Assembly (NCBI GenBank): GCA_037951165.1
Contig: JBBDHG010000014.1
Span: 9,421,001-9,485,000, forward strand
DNA: 64,000 bases
From: Lophius americanus
Taxonomy: Eukaryota; Chordata; Actinopteri; Lophiiformes; Lophiidae
Direction: 5' to 3'
The translations under genes and the position numbers were made by a program. How positions within the stretch are numbered: the first letter of the stretch is position 1; each line of letters begins with the position of its first letter. Below, piece after piece: positions 55,001 to 63,139 of the stretch. The notes beneath the pieces are model-generated. The model had not been told where the DNA came from and made no database searches. It worked only from the letters and a program-made list of their open reading frames with translations.

Positions 55001-58000
55001 TACTTTCAGCTGAAAATATAAATAACCTTTAACCTTTTAACTGAGGTTAAAAGGTTAAATGGCTCCGTTCTATATCCAACCCACTAGCAGGTGCCATTGC
55101 AATGAGAAAGTCAATGTTATTCTGACTTTATCCATTCTTGATTATAATGCTTTTGGTCAACAGTGTAAATATATATATATATATATTGGTATCATCCTCT
55201 CTAAGGAGAGTAAGGAGCTCCTGGGTACTCAGGCTGTTAACCCAATTTGAAGACATTTTCTGTTGATTTTCTAAACTGCTTAGCTAGGTTAGCTGCTAAC
55301 TGCTACTAGCTGCTTTTAAAATAGTTTAGTTGTTTGTCGAACACACAGATAATACTTCACAGCCTACCCTCATTTTCTCTTTAGACTATGGATGGGCAAA
55401 TCAATCCAAAAACTATTTTTGTGTTGTGCTGACATGGATGTTTTTCAGCATTCTGATACTCTGGCATAACACGTCACCTGTTAGAAATCAGTTTTAGCCT
55501 GTCCATGATCCATTGTCATTTCTTTGAATGATTTCCACACATTGTACTTGACAACTATCACTTGTTTCCGCAGTTGCTGTAGAGTGCTACCTATTTATGC
55601 CTATCATAAACCGGTAACACTCTAGCGTGTTTTTTTTGTGTTTAAAGCAGTTGAATACAGTCTCGGGCAGCATTGATTCCAACTGCTGGTGGTAATACTA
55701 CATTTATAGGCGCAAGTAAAAATGAGGTAAACACATTTTAAATGACAAAACAAAGTTGTTCATTCTAACTATTTTTTCTTATTAAAAGGCTGTTCAAAAA
55801 TCTTCCCCTATCCCTAATTTACATATGTCTGATTTGACTCTGTTACCACCTCCATTGCTGCCTTGAGATATAACAAGACAGAACCCCCATTAACGCTTCA
55901 TTCCATTTATAGAGAACGGTGGGTTGGAATAAAGATGCACCAGTCCTGCCTTGACCAGGCTGTGTAAATGGGGCTACAGAAATGGCAGGTAAGACATAAT
56001 GTTAAGAGTCACCTTCAACTGGCTTAATCTGTGTTTCGATCACTGTTGTAAGCAAGGAGCGAATTTGGAAATTAGGTTTAACATTTAGTGTTCATAAACA
56101 TTCATCAAAAATACCACTGGTAATATAGTTTTGGTGTCATTAAGTCCTACAGATGATAGAGAAAATGGTGAAGGATGTTGAAAATTTTAAGATGTTGAAG
56201 AAATATTAATGAAGCATACTGATAAACATGTGGTGGAATATAAGTAAAAAGGAAATTGGCAAACTTAATGTTCAATTTGAATCGAAAAATATCGTATTCC
56301 TTTACAGACCAGGTCTATGAGCTAGTCAGTGGGATAAGTAAAGGACCCTTTTTGACTTCACTGCTAGTTAAGTATGACACTGCTCGATGTGAATGTGACA
56401 CGTGAATGTGAAGCATTCGTAGTTATGTGAATACACCGTCAACAGGGTTGACAGCACAAGTGACCAGTGAGGGTTGAGGTTTTCAATTCCCCGTGTAGCT
56501 CATTAGAGTGATGGCAGAGACAATACAAGTCTCACCATCAAGTCACACGTCTTATCCTGAACAAGCTCAGCAACATGTTTTAATGAACCTCCGCCTTCCT
56601 GATTGTTTCTCATCTAAATGACCTCCAATTGCTGGCGGTTTATGCAAGCAGGGGTCAGACAGTAATTCCAGCCTTATTACATCAGCATAACAGGAAGCCC
56701 AATAAACAGACTAAGACTAAGTACACCATTTGAAACCCACTGACAGTTATGACATGGGATATACAACATAAGATTCCCAAGACAGAGACCAGGCTACACT
56801 GGCCCTTTTTACAAGGAGCTTGCGTAACAGTGCCACAACGAAGACCGTTCCCTGCGACATCTAGGTTTTGCACTGAGCGAGACAACCGCAGCAAAATACT
56901 GCTCTGGCAGGTGTTTTTGAATAGCAAGCTGGCGTTAAGCAAGAAAAATACTAGGTATGATGTATAACATGGCAGCGTCAGTATCTGTTGTGATGTATAT
57001 AATGTCATATGAGGCAACTTCTGCTGTGTAAAGAATGGAATAACACATGGCAGGATATCATCCTCTATTAAGAGGGTCAAGACTTGCACCGTCTCTCCAA
57101 GTTGACAGCACTTTAAGTGGGTTTTCTTCCTGGTTGAGTTACCCGACAACTGCTACTAGCGGCTTTTAAATCGTTTTGTCGCGGGCAACACTCAAAATAG
57201 CTAGAAAAAATGTAACACCACTGTCCAGCCTTATCAACCCTGCCTATAAACAGATGTCCGCATTGACTGTTACAATGGCAACTGCTGTCACAGACACAGA
57301 ACAATATAGAACATTTATTATAACTTAATTTCATTAGTACAGAAGAGTAAGTTGGAATGAAGGTGCATGAGAACAGACTCAACAGGCAGTGCAAAAAGGG
57401 CTATTTTCATATATAGCATGTACGATCTTGATGCTTATGAGACGCATGTTGTTAATCGTTCTCACATCCAGATGCCTTTCCGACAACACTGCATCAGGTT
57501 GATTTACAAGTGGAGATTTGTTCCACTGTCAAAATGAAAACTTGAGTGCATTTGCTAAATACACAAATGGACTTAGCAAATGGACTCATTCATAGTTCAT
57601 AGTTCATTTATGAACTATGAACTATTTATGAACTATGAGGCAAAACATTCCTGCCTCTAAAAGCTCACACACAATCCTTATTGATCTCTGCACTGCAGCC
57701 GTGCAGCTTCCCACTTCCTGGCTGATGTGTTTCTGGGGCGACAGCTAAATTATGCAACAGCGCAGGCTCAACAGACAAGCTTCATTGCTTGAAGCAGATT
57801 AAGGAAGGCAAGAGAGTGACAAAAAGATGGCAGGGCTCAGAAGCAATCACCAATCAGTGGTCTGGTTGCCCTAATGTGCCACTATTTATATGTCAAAAAA
57901 AGTCCCTTGCAAAAGCTGCACGCTATTTCTGCTTTCTTCTGTTCTGCCCGTGCAAATAGGAGGTAGTATTGATGTACTTTCTCTGAAATTATGTAACAAG

Positions 58001-59483
58001 CTTTCAAAATTTTCAGGACTTTGTGCATTAGAAACATCTCTGATCTGACCGTATCAGGCTAACATACCTGGCTTTCAAGCTAATGTCTATATGACACGTC
58101 AAAAAGATCAAACTGTATTACATCAAGTATTCTTGATATCCTTTTCTTCATTGAGCCATGAGATATCATTGCACAGGAGAACCAAAAACAAACTAACTGA
58201 TAATTTCAATGTTTTTGTTTTTTACCCTGCATGGAGAGCACTCCTATAACTTACTACACAACCCTTTGTGAAAATAAATGTAACAATGCTGTTTTCTATG
58301 TTATGTAACTATTAACCCCTTTGACAAATTCTGTCAGAGTAGGAATTGTGTGTGGTAGCTATACCTCAACATTTTGTACAAAAGGTAAACTGTCAATTAA
58401 TTAGTTCCAATTCATTCATCATTACCAAATCATTAACAAATTCCTGGACAAACAGCACTGAAATTGGTATTTAGGCAACTTTACTTCATTCTAAAACAGC
58501 TGGCATCTTAAATGGTTGCCGCTAAATTTAATTGTTAGGGGACAGGGAGGGCGGGCGGTCTGCTCCATATGACAAAAGCATGAACATCAGATGCTGTAAG
58601 TGTTACGAGTGTAAATGATGCAAGTCTTCAACAAACGTGTCGTTTCACTCGAATGCCACAATTTTCTTTCGTTTTCTAACAAGAGAGCCCACATAGGGCC
58701 TATAGTTGAAAGGAGGGAATATTCAGATGGATACAAATGAAGTGGTAACTCACAAGCATTATCTTATGTAGTCATTTTGGTAACAGACGCCTCCTTTTTG
58801 GAAAAAAAACTTGTGTGAATCCTCGCATGAAGAACTCCGCTCCTCCTGAACCAAATATAGACAAGTGGACTAAACTCAATATAATTATGGCTCTGGGGCA
58901 ATGAAGCTCGTCACATATTTTGCACTAAATAATGGGGAGAACTATCGATACAAGCGGGGTACAATCACACTGTTGTACCATCTCCAATCCATCAGTGGAG
59001 CCGAGTCAATTTGATTATAAAGAATAAAATGGCATTATGATACAGAAGCTGGCATGATGCACACTGACTAACGTTTTATATACCAATTTAATTTATTGAA
59101 AAGAAACATCCGCATTATGTTGGCCTCGTTTGGTGAAAAACAAAAGGACAGCAAGCATCATGGTAAGTCTGCATAGTGGAAGCATTCATAGGTGTATCAT
59201 CTCTGTCCCTCTGTGATTACTAGTAAGGTAAATAGACTGCTTCCACTTTGTCTCATTTGCCACAAGATAGCCTCGTACAGGATCAAATAGCACGTCAACT
59301 CTATGTATCAATTATATACGTATACAATGAAAGCCAGTGCTCTCCCTCCACCTGTAGAACGTCACACGTCTCAGCTACATCCAGCCAATAAAACCGAGGC
59401 ACTGACACAGGAGAGAAGACACAATCCTTGTTCATCAGGCCTGGTTAACATTTTATTAATCACAAAAACATTAGCAGATCTAT

Positions 59484-59522
<39 letters not shown>

Positions 59523-62500
59523 AGGGAAGCTGGGGTTGGGGTATTTAGTGGATTACAAGGGTCATGAAGTCTCTGTCCTACTGCAGCGGGGGCCAGAGTG
59601 CTCTTACCGCCTGCCCAGCCGTCTGCCACCCTGGCTCTTTCTCCCTACGAAAGCCTTTGTCCAACCCCTTGTTTGACAATTATTTACTCTGCTGTTTAGG
59701 ACAGGGCTGAGGTCACCACACATACATCACTCACATGAACACACTTGGCACCCGTGTCCATACACCCCCATTTGACCTGTATAGGCCTTTACAACCGCTA
59801 TACATTCAAAACACTCAACATCACAAGATTATAGGACTACAATCAAATGGTTGCTAAGTGAGGCACAACTAAATGTTACCTTGTCACTATGTTATTATTT
59901 TGAAGTTTGTCACACATTGTAACATATTTTACAATTGGGGTTCACCCCAATTTGTTGCATAAAATGTGGTGAACTTCTTACTAATATAATTATCAGCTTG
60001 TCTCCCTGCAAGGGATCACGGTAACTCTTTAAATGTGATATACTATGGCTCCAAAGCATGAGGGTCGGCAAACACACAAAAGTTGCTTTGGATAAGGGCC
60101 TCCACCTCATGGTATATGAAATGTAAATCTTACTGTAAATAGCCTTATGTACATATGTCTCTCTGGCTCACCCACCCCCCTCACGAACAAGTAGACACGT
60201 CATCCTTGCTTCTTGGAAGATAATAAATTTCCTCCTTGTGTTATTACAAGGAACGGTATTTGTGGCATCTGCCAGGCTAGTCTTTGGTCTCTCGAAGACA
60301 ATGACATTAAAAAAAAAAAAGTTCCCCTGCCTACAGTGTCCCCCTCCCCCTACAGCAGTGCAACCTGAAACTGCCTGAAGAGATGAGCCGTCATTAAATA
60401 CTGCAGAGCTGACATAATGACAGGAAAGATAAAAGAGAGGAAACAAAAAAAGGCCAGACCAATTCTCGTCCCATAATGCCTTCCCCAACCCCCAAGCACT
60501 GCCGCCTCTCCTAATAAAAGACACCAGGTCACAGACATAGCACTGGTCAGCTACAACTTTGCTGCAGTGATGTTCTGTTTCAACAAATTTCACACAATCC
60601 ATGGCCACCTAGCGGAATAATATAACTCTGCTAAATATGACACCTCTAGAAATAAGAAGCAGCACAAAAAGCGCTTTGCCACCTAAACAACGTTTAGATC
60701 AACTCACGATGTTTTAAGCATTTCCAGCCAACCCTTGTGTGGGCAGAGGCGCTAGTTGATCTATGGTAATACTAAAAACACAACACCCTAGTGCTCCTCC
60801 TCCCGCCTCGATAAAACTGCCCTCCCTAAAATTAGAAATGTGCTCTGGAAGAGGACCATTCAAAGACATTTGCCTTTAAATAGACTGTAATAAAATCCAG
60901 GCACATGATAGTCCAGCTCCCTCAGCCCGCTGATCATGATCAGATAGGTCCTCTGTCACTGCCCACTCTTGTGCAACTAGGGCTTTTTATATCACCTACA
61001 AGCTGCTGAGCTCTTCAACTTGCCATGTCCCATGATATGATTCTAAACCACATGTAGTTCGGCTTGGCTCCTTGTTGCCATTCCAGCGTTCTGTACTACT
61101 GTGCTAAGAAAATATTTACCTTCAAGGGAAAGTACCCTTGGCACACAGCCGAAACTCTTGGCGGGGTGTAATGGCTTGCTCCTGTGCACTACATCCAACC
61201 CTCTCATCAACCCAAAATCCTTGTGCTGACCCGGCCACCCACCCACAGGCTCACAACGGCAGCCCTCAGTTACCTGGATCAGAGCCAAACACGAGGCTGA
61301 GCAAAGTGCCAAGAGGGACAGGGAAAGAGGGAGACACGCACAGAATGTGAGTGCCGAGTAGAGAGATCCAGTGGGTGTGAACTCCTGGCCCTCTGCCAGA
61401 AGTCTCTAGGTGGGTTTACATGGGACACTTTTCTCCTTTCCGAATTAAACCTTTCCGAATTGCGATGTTGGTCGCCTGTTTACATGACTTGTGATCTTTT
61501 CCAACCCAGTGTTTACACGCATCAACTCACCTAATCGGAAACGCTTTCACACATGCGCAAACGATCCACACTCACGTTCATAAGGTGGCGATAACGATTC
61601 GGTGAGCTCGATGCCGACCGCCAACAAACGCCCAGAAGAAGAATATGACAAAGAGGACGTGCGCTTAAGTGACTTTTTGCCCATCTAACCGTCCAAATAT
61701 GTTAAAGTCTTTCAAAGTTGCAATGAATTAATCACTCTCCGATGCAGACCGGTACTGATTTGGATCACGGTATTTAAAATGCATTGCGGAGCTGAAATAA
61801 GATAGCATGACGTCACAACGCTGGGCATGCTTTCTGTTGAGCTTTCAACTCAAACAGAAAGCTTCCCGATACAGCGTTTTACATGCAGCCGATACAGCGT
61901 TTTACAAGCAGCTCTCCGAAAGGATTTTCACTACCTCTTTGCAAAGGCATGAAATCTAATTTGGAAAATTTCTTTCCTTTCAGAAAGGGGTGTTTACATG
62001 CAACATTTTCTTTCCGATTAGACGTATTTTCCGATTCTAATCAGAATTAGGCCGTCAATGTAAAGCCAGCTACTCAGGAGGATTTTTAGCCACAAAACCC
62101 AATCGGCAGTCAACCACGTAAAGTGTCTCACAAAAGATATTGCTGGACTGGTTTATCCCAAAGTCAAGATTAAGCAGTCGCTCACTGCAGCTGTGCTGAT
62201 GAATCAAGTCATGTGTAGAAAGTGAAAAGCCTTTCTCCTTTCTGTTGCAGTGTTTGATTTTCAACTCCATGATGACAAAGTATATTAAAATATATGAATG
62301 ATTACTAAAAATAAGTAAGGCTTGCCTTTGGAATCAATTCAGATATAATTTCATTCTGGCTAGAGTAATCCTGAATTTACACATGACAGAAAACCAGTTC
62401 TGTTTGGAGGGCCAAAGTTTGGAAGGTGTAACTGAGAAAAGATGAAAAGCAGTAGATGTATGAGGGAAAAAAACAATGTGGCCGGAAGCCGTGACGGGAC

Positions 62501-63133
62501 ACTAACCTGTCTGAAATGATCATCAAAGCCCCAGTCGGCCTGTCCATTTGGAGAGGCAGCAGAGTGTGGCCCCGCGGGGGACAGGCCTTCATCAGGTTCC
62601 TGCTTCACTCTTACAGGTGGGGATGCAGTCCTCTGGGGGGCTGATGCAGAATAACTGCCAAACGGACGGGCCGGGATGCGAGAGGCGCTCTGCTGCAAAG
62701 CGAGGGTCTGCTTGCGGAGGAACTCTAGACCACTCGCATTTCCCTCATCCTCATCACTTCCTTCATCCCCCTCCATCATCTCATTGTCATCATCCTCATC
62801 CCCAGAATCCCGGCCCCTGTCTTCATCATCCTCTCGTTCTGAGTCCACACTGCTTTGATTGGACACCCGGGGAGGTAACCCGCCACCAGGAACCCCTCCA
62901 ACCAGGCTTTTGCCCAAGAAAGTGGCCCCAGAAGCACGGGCAGCTGCAAGGATGGCCTGCTGGGCAGCAACCTGCTGAGCGTACATGATATGGGCCTCTC
63001 GCAGCTTCCTCTCCTTGCGTTCCATTTCCAGTCGGGCCTGCTGCTGGCGCTGGAGCTGCTCCATTACTGCCTCCAGCTTCATCCCCCCTGTTGAGGTGCT
63101 CTGAGGAAAGGCCACACCAGGCTCCTGAGACAT
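8279..63133 (-). CDS. arid3b: AT-rich interactive domain protein 3B, whole gene (8 coding exons)
   Basis: A nuclear DNA-binding transcription factor of the Bright/dead ringer family; ARID3 proteins bind AT-rich DNA and shuttle through their REKLES region. The exons are 63133-62507, 33653-33579, 33057-32985, 13085-12902, 11291-11032, 9262-8990, 8755-8663 and 8472-8279. All junctions are GT-AG, and the 1779 nt give 592 residues plus TAA. Layout: Q/R-rich helix 18-66; acidic stretch about 96-130; possible SUMO site VKQE at K177; ARIDB-specific segment 210-234; extended ARID about 235-335; REKLES from LEQLREKLE (438) to the TIYSGTLFAQK strand (about 535); Ser/Pro/Ala-rich tail. Human ARID3B is about 560 residues. 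The paralogue call rests on the 210-234 segment, absent from ARID3A/C as I recall, plus ARID3B-like residues ([24 protein letters not shown]). No frameshift or stop interrupts it. Confidence 0.93.
8603..8637. repeat. (TA)n tract in intron 7
   Basis: TATATATATAGTTTTATATATATATAA-type low-complexity DNA filling much of the 190-nt intron between coding exons 7 and 8. Confidence 0.8.
8663..8755 (-). CDS. arid3b: arid3b coding exon 7: REKLES beta part
   Basis: 93 nt, phase 1 to 1. Encodes [19 protein letters not shown] followed by the strand [11 protein letters not shown], matching the human ARID3A strand SMSVEINGIMYTG. The acceptor is CCTTCAG and the donor GTTTGT. Its downstream intron is 190 nt and contains a TA-rich tract. 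Confidence 0.92.
8990..9262 (-). CDS. arid3b: arid3b coding exon 6: REKLES alpha part
   Basis: 273 nt, phase 1 to 1. Encodes the linker [12 protein letters not shown], the signature LEQLREKLE, and the helix [25 protein letters not shown] mediates ARID3 self-association, nuclear matrix contact and nuclear export in the characterised family members. Flanked by a TCTTCCAG acceptor and a GTCAGT donor. Confidence 0.95.
9263..11031 (-). other. arid3b: arid3b intron 5
   Basis: 1769 nt with GT-AG ends. AT-rich, with no recognisable repeat family or additional exon. Confidence 0.8.
11032..11291 (-). CDS. arid3b: arid3b coding exon 5: ARID C-terminal extension and linker
   Basis: 260 nt encoding [18 protein letters not shown], the [15 protein letters not shown] segment shared across ARID3 proteins, then the ARID3B-like PSYSSSLF and a Ser/Pro linker with ILSPPK. 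The acceptor is CTTCTCAG and the donor GTGCGA; the GTGCG donor is weaker than the others. A long TG tract lies about 50 nt upstream of the acceptor on the coding strand. Confidence 0.95.
11309..11396. repeat. (CA)n microsatellite, pure (CA)27 at 11343-11396
   Basis: Imperfect CA/CG at 11309-11342, then 27 uninterrupted CA units. In arid3b pre-mRNA it reads as (UG)n just upstream of the exon 5 acceptor. Confidence 0.95.
11397..12901 (-). other. arid3b: arid3b intron 4, remainder
   Basis: Intronic DNA between coding exons 4 and 5. No repeat family or exon is recognised; the open frames on both strands near 12.0-12.3 kb have no protein signature. Confidence 0.7.
12902..13085 (-). CDS. arid3b: arid3b coding exon 4: ARID core
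   Basis: 184 nt encoding [20 protein letters not shown] through SAAFTLRTQ, the helix-turn-helix-containing ARID core with the [13 protein letters not shown] helix. The acceptor is CTTAATAG and the donor GTAAGTC. Both ends split codons (Gly and Gln) and rejoin correctly with the flanking exons. It follows a 19.9-kb intron. Confidence 0.97.
18117..18618 (-). mobile_element. AGGTGGG-ended MITE, copy 1
   Basis: Starts AGGTGGGTTAACATGGACAG and ends CATGTAAACCCACCT, an inverted-repeat pair. The interior matches the other copies (CTTATGAACGGGAATGTGGAT, ATGTAAACA words). It is shorter than copies 4 and 5 through internal deletion and has no coding capacity. Orientation is arbitrary: copies 1-3 run opposite to copies 4-5. 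Confidence 0.85.
21026..21588 (-). mobile_element. AGGTGGG-ended MITE, copy 2 (right end deleted)
   Basis: Begins AGATGGGTTTACATGGACAG. The interior aligns with copy 3 up to GATCACAAGTCAT, then jumps to CCACCT, so most of the last roughly 85 bp is lost. It lies 2.4 kb from copy 1 in the same orientation. Confidence 0.8.
23010..23800. repeat. Diverged tandem array, period about 145-150 bp
   Basis: The word CTAGGGGNAGCTTT (or close variants) recurs near 23021, 23244, 23394, 23537 and 23688, spaced 223, 150, 143 and 151 bp. A second word, GATTTANTCCAAATTTGGTGCAT, recurs near 23065, 23302, 23451 and 23744. TGCGAGGAANAACTGG also occurs twice. Units are heavily diverged and one is enlarged or rearranged. 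No reading frame is conserved between units. Confidence 0.7.
24655..24911 (-). mobile_element. tRNA-derived SINE relic
   Basis: Read on the minus strand from 24911 it starts GGGGCAGCTGTACC, has an A-box-like AATGAGTAGAGCATCC and a B-box-like GCAGTTCCAGTCCC at tRNA spacing, then a non-tRNA body. It ends in a TTATTATTATT tail at 24655-24690. It is not a functional tRNA: the acceptor stem does not close and the body continues. The body resembles a repeat common in teleost genomes. Confidence 0.55.
24917..24989. mobile_element. hAT-like terminal fragment
   Basis: The right end reads TTAATCGTGCAGCTCC; its reverse complement GGAGCTGCACGATTAA is the kind of terminus seen in many fish hAT-type elements. 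No convincing left terminus was found, perhaps because the adjacent SINE disrupted it. Confidence 0.4.
24998..25068. repeat. TA/CA-rich low-complexity tract
   Basis: Runs of TATATA, TACATACA and CACATA without a fixed period. Confidence 0.75.
30106..30130. repeat. (CA)n microsatellite
   Basis: About 12 uninterrupted CA units in arid3b intron 3. Confidence 0.9.
30969..31018. repeat. 50-bp palindrome around a (TA)n core
   Basis: AAATGGTTGATAT at 30969-30981 is the exact reverse complement of ATATCAACCATTT at 31006-31018, and the TA-repeat between them is itself self-complementary. It can form a long hairpin or cruciform. Confidence 0.9.
31939..31969. repeat. (CA)n microsatellite
   Basis: CA units with one ATG interruption, in intron 3. 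Confidence 0.85.
32627..32766. repeat. (ATACAT)n-like low-complexity tract
   Basis: Alternating TATATA and TACATACA words over 140 bp. Open frames across it (Met/Tyr/Ile/Cys-rich) are artefacts. Confidence 0.85.
32785..32838. repeat. 54-bp near-perfect palindrome
   Basis: The arms GTGAGATAATAAGGCATAC (left) and GTATGCCTTATTATCTCAC (right) are exact reverse complements, with a near-symmetric ACATACATATGTATGCAT-type centre. It lies about 150 nt inside intron 3 from the exon 3 donor. Confidence 0.92.
32908..32943. repeat. 18-bp tandem duplication
   Basis: CAGATGATGAGGTATTTG is repeated twice without change, 41 nt beyond the arid3b exon 3 donor. Confidence 0.9.
32985..33057 (-). CDS. arid3b: arid3b coding exon 3: start of ARID domain
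   Basis: 73 nt encoding [18 protein letters not shown] and on to MQKR, plus the first base of a Gly codon (phase 1). Flanked by a CTTCTAG acceptor and a GTTAGA donor. This is the first helix of the extended ARID. The preceding intron is only 521 nt. Confidence 0.95.
33579..33653 (-). CDS. arid3b: arid3b coding exon 2: 75-nt ARID3B-specific exon
   Basis: A phase 0-0 exon of 25 codons between TTGTAG and GTAAGC. It ends in [11 protein letters not shown], matching the human ARID3B segment GRGREISRDFAK that lies directly before LYELDGDP. It can be skipped without breaking the frame, which would produce an ARID3A/C-like junction. This exon decides the paralogue. Confidence 0.9.
34826..35012. mobile_element. 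Possible decayed hAT-type MITE
   Basis: Starts AGGACTGCAACTAAATATTG and has AATCAATTAATGTTGCAAC near its right side, compatible with the common fish TIR pair GGGCTGCAACTAA and TTAATCGTTGCAGC. The interior is decayed and the boundaries are approximate. Confidence 0.35.
36282..36319. repeat. 14-bp inverted repeat (hairpin)
   Basis: CGCTTGTCCTACCT at 36282-36295 and AGGTAGGACAAGCG at 36306-36319 are exact reverse complements around a 10-nt loop. Confidence 0.9.
36400..37300 (+). pseudogene. L1/Tx1-type LINE ORF2 relic, C-terminal part
   Basis: One frame (ending at 36787) contains [15 protein letters not shown], an LWQK segment, [14 protein letters not shown] and a [10 protein letters not shown] segment. 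This follows the pattern after the reverse transcriptase of L1/Tx1 LINEs (PIW-N, then G-x-[LF]-[ML]-SF-E, then F-x-YLQLRS). After a frame change near 36950 it continues with [12 protein letters not shown] and then [15 protein letters not shown] followed by a stop and HCP, which matches the C-terminal Cys/His cluster with its second Cys lost. Several stops and frame shifts make it inactive. No RT catalytic core or endonuclease is seen, so it is 5'-truncated. Clade assignment is tentative. Confidence 0.6.
37866..38600 (+). pseudogene. Non-LTR retroelement coding fragment split by MITE copy 3
   Basis: The left piece (37866-37910) reads [15 protein letters not shown]. The right piece (38520-38590) reads [18 protein letters not shown], then a stop, then RELPKTE. 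Fish LINE proteins often end with E-D-M-x-x-V-G-V-T-E-E-D-A-x-D-R-x-x-W-R-x-M-I-x-x-G-D-P. If one of the two codons at the junction is a target duplication, the spacing G-A-T to E-D-R fits that pattern exactly. The fragment is too short to name the clade. No separate feature is recognised in 37300-37865. Confidence 0.5.
37911..38519 (-). mobile_element. AGGTGGG-ended MITE, copy 3 (nested)
   Basis: Starts AGGTGGGTTTACATGACAGC and ends CATGTAAACCCACCA. It contains ATGTAAACA three times inside and carries the shared block CTTATGAACGGGATTGTGGA. The flanking triplets are ACT (left) and AAT (right). It interrupts a retroelement reading frame. Confidence 0.88.
40045..40545. mobile_element. Possible hAT-like element, decayed
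   Basis: Begins AGAGGTGCACTGATCGATTG with a tandem GATCGATTGGC motif. Near its right side it has AATCGGAATCGGCCA and GGAATCGGCCAATTTG, typical of fish elements with GGTGCACCGAT-type ends and ATCGGCC subterminal words. The expected right terminus is missing or eroded. Confidence 0.42.
49051..49263 (+). mobile_element. tRNA-derived SINE relic
   Basis: Starts GGGGCGCAGTAGGTAGAGTG (A-box-like), followed by GTCGTCC and a degraded B-box region. The body reads AATGTCCTTAAGCAAGATAC and GTGCGAAATGGTAAACGC. This is the layout of a SINE family widespread in fish (GGGGCGCAGCTGGTAGAGCGG, then CCTTGGGCAAGATACTGAA). It is heavily mutated. MITE copy 4 follows within a few bases and may have inserted into its end. 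Confidence 0.6.
49268..49925 (+). mobile_element. AGGTGGG-ended MITE, copy 4 (full length, flanked by TAA)
   Basis: Starts AGGTGGGTTTACATGTGACA and ends GATGTAAACCCACCT, 658 bp. It is flanked by TAA on both sides (49265-49267 and 49926-49928), compatible with a 3-bp target-site duplication of the PIF/Harbinger type. No transposase frame. Inverted relative to copies 1-3. Confidence 0.88.
49990..50935 (+). pseudogene. L2-type LINE relic, 3' end
   Basis: An open frame to 50709 contains [64 protein letters not shown] and [15 protein letters not shown], the conserved tail after the reverse transcriptase of L2 LINEs. A frame shift near 50670 moves the final segment ([16 protein letters not shown]) into another frame that ends at TAA 50781-50783. 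The 3'UTR has the L2-like AAAGTGCGTTATAAATTAAATG followed by an ATT-repeat tail to 50935. It is 5'-truncated and inactive; the left boundary is approximate. Confidence 0.85.
55170..55187. repeat. (TA)n microsatellite
   Basis: About nine TA units in intron 1. Confidence 0.85.
57592..57625. repeat. 34-bp hairpin built from ATAGTTCAT units
   Basis: ATAGTTCATAGTTCAT at 57592-57607 and ATGAACTATGAACTAT at 57610-57625 are exact reverse complements with a 2-nt loop. A further ATGAACTATGA copy follows at 57628-57638. Confidence 0.9.
59487..59520. repeat. (GT)n microsatellite
   Basis: Uninterrupted GT units in intron 1. Confidence 0.9.
61408..62071 (+). mobile_element. AGGTGGG-ended MITE, copy 5
   Basis: Starts AGGTGGGTTTACATGGGACA and ends at a degraded terminus ATGTAAAGCCAGCT. 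It is 664 bp and aligns along its length with copy 4. It contains a small internal tandem duplication of CCGATACAGCGTTTTACA at about 61867-61903. It lies 435 nt inside the intron from the exon 1 donor. Confidence 0.87.
62507..63133 (-). CDS. arid3b: arid3b coding exon 1: start and acidic N-terminal region
   Basis: Encodes residues 1-209 in exactly 627 nt, ending in phase 0 at a GTTAGT donor. The chosen ATG (63131-63133) has A at -3 and follows a splice acceptor (CCACAG, ending at 63140) by 6 nt, so this is not the first transcribed exon. A second in-frame Met at residue 18 ([10 protein letters not shown]) aligns with the usual start of ARID3A, so translation could also begin there. Contents: Q/R-rich amphipathic stretch with [10 protein letters not shown] (compare REAQFLYAQK in human ARID3B), Gly-rich linker, Asp/Glu run, and VKQEPDE. 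Read-through past the donor gives an unrelated hydrophobic sequence and is not coding. Confidence 0.92.
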
Positions 63134-63139
63134 GCTGGG

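Larger units (their letters stand above)
33654..62506 (-). other. arid3b: arid3b intron 1 between coding exons (28.9 kb)
   Basis: Separates the N-terminal exon from the ARID3B-specific exon. It holds three copies of the AGGTGGG-ended transposon, an L1/Tx1-like and an L2-like LINE relic, a SINE relic, hAT-like fragments and short hairpins. No other gene is recognised: open frames elsewhere (for example 42460-42735, 43927-44325, 56682-57149) carry no protein-family motif. Most of 41-48 kb and 51-61 kb is unique-looking intronic DNA. Confidence 0.75.

Noticed and set aside
56682..57149. 155-codon minus-strand frame
   Set aside because: No domain, no initiation or splice context tied to another exon, and intronic to arid3b. 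I could not support it as a gene.
62360..62506. Extension of arid3b exon 1 past the GTTAGT donor
   Set aside because: The extension gives a hydrophobic sequence unlike any ARID3 protein, while the donor joins in frame to the ARID3B-specific exon.
62548..62988. 146-codon plus-strand frame opposite arid3b exon 1
   Set aside because: Antisense shadow of a GC-rich real exon; no family motif and His/Pro/Ser-rich composition that mirrors the acidic run.
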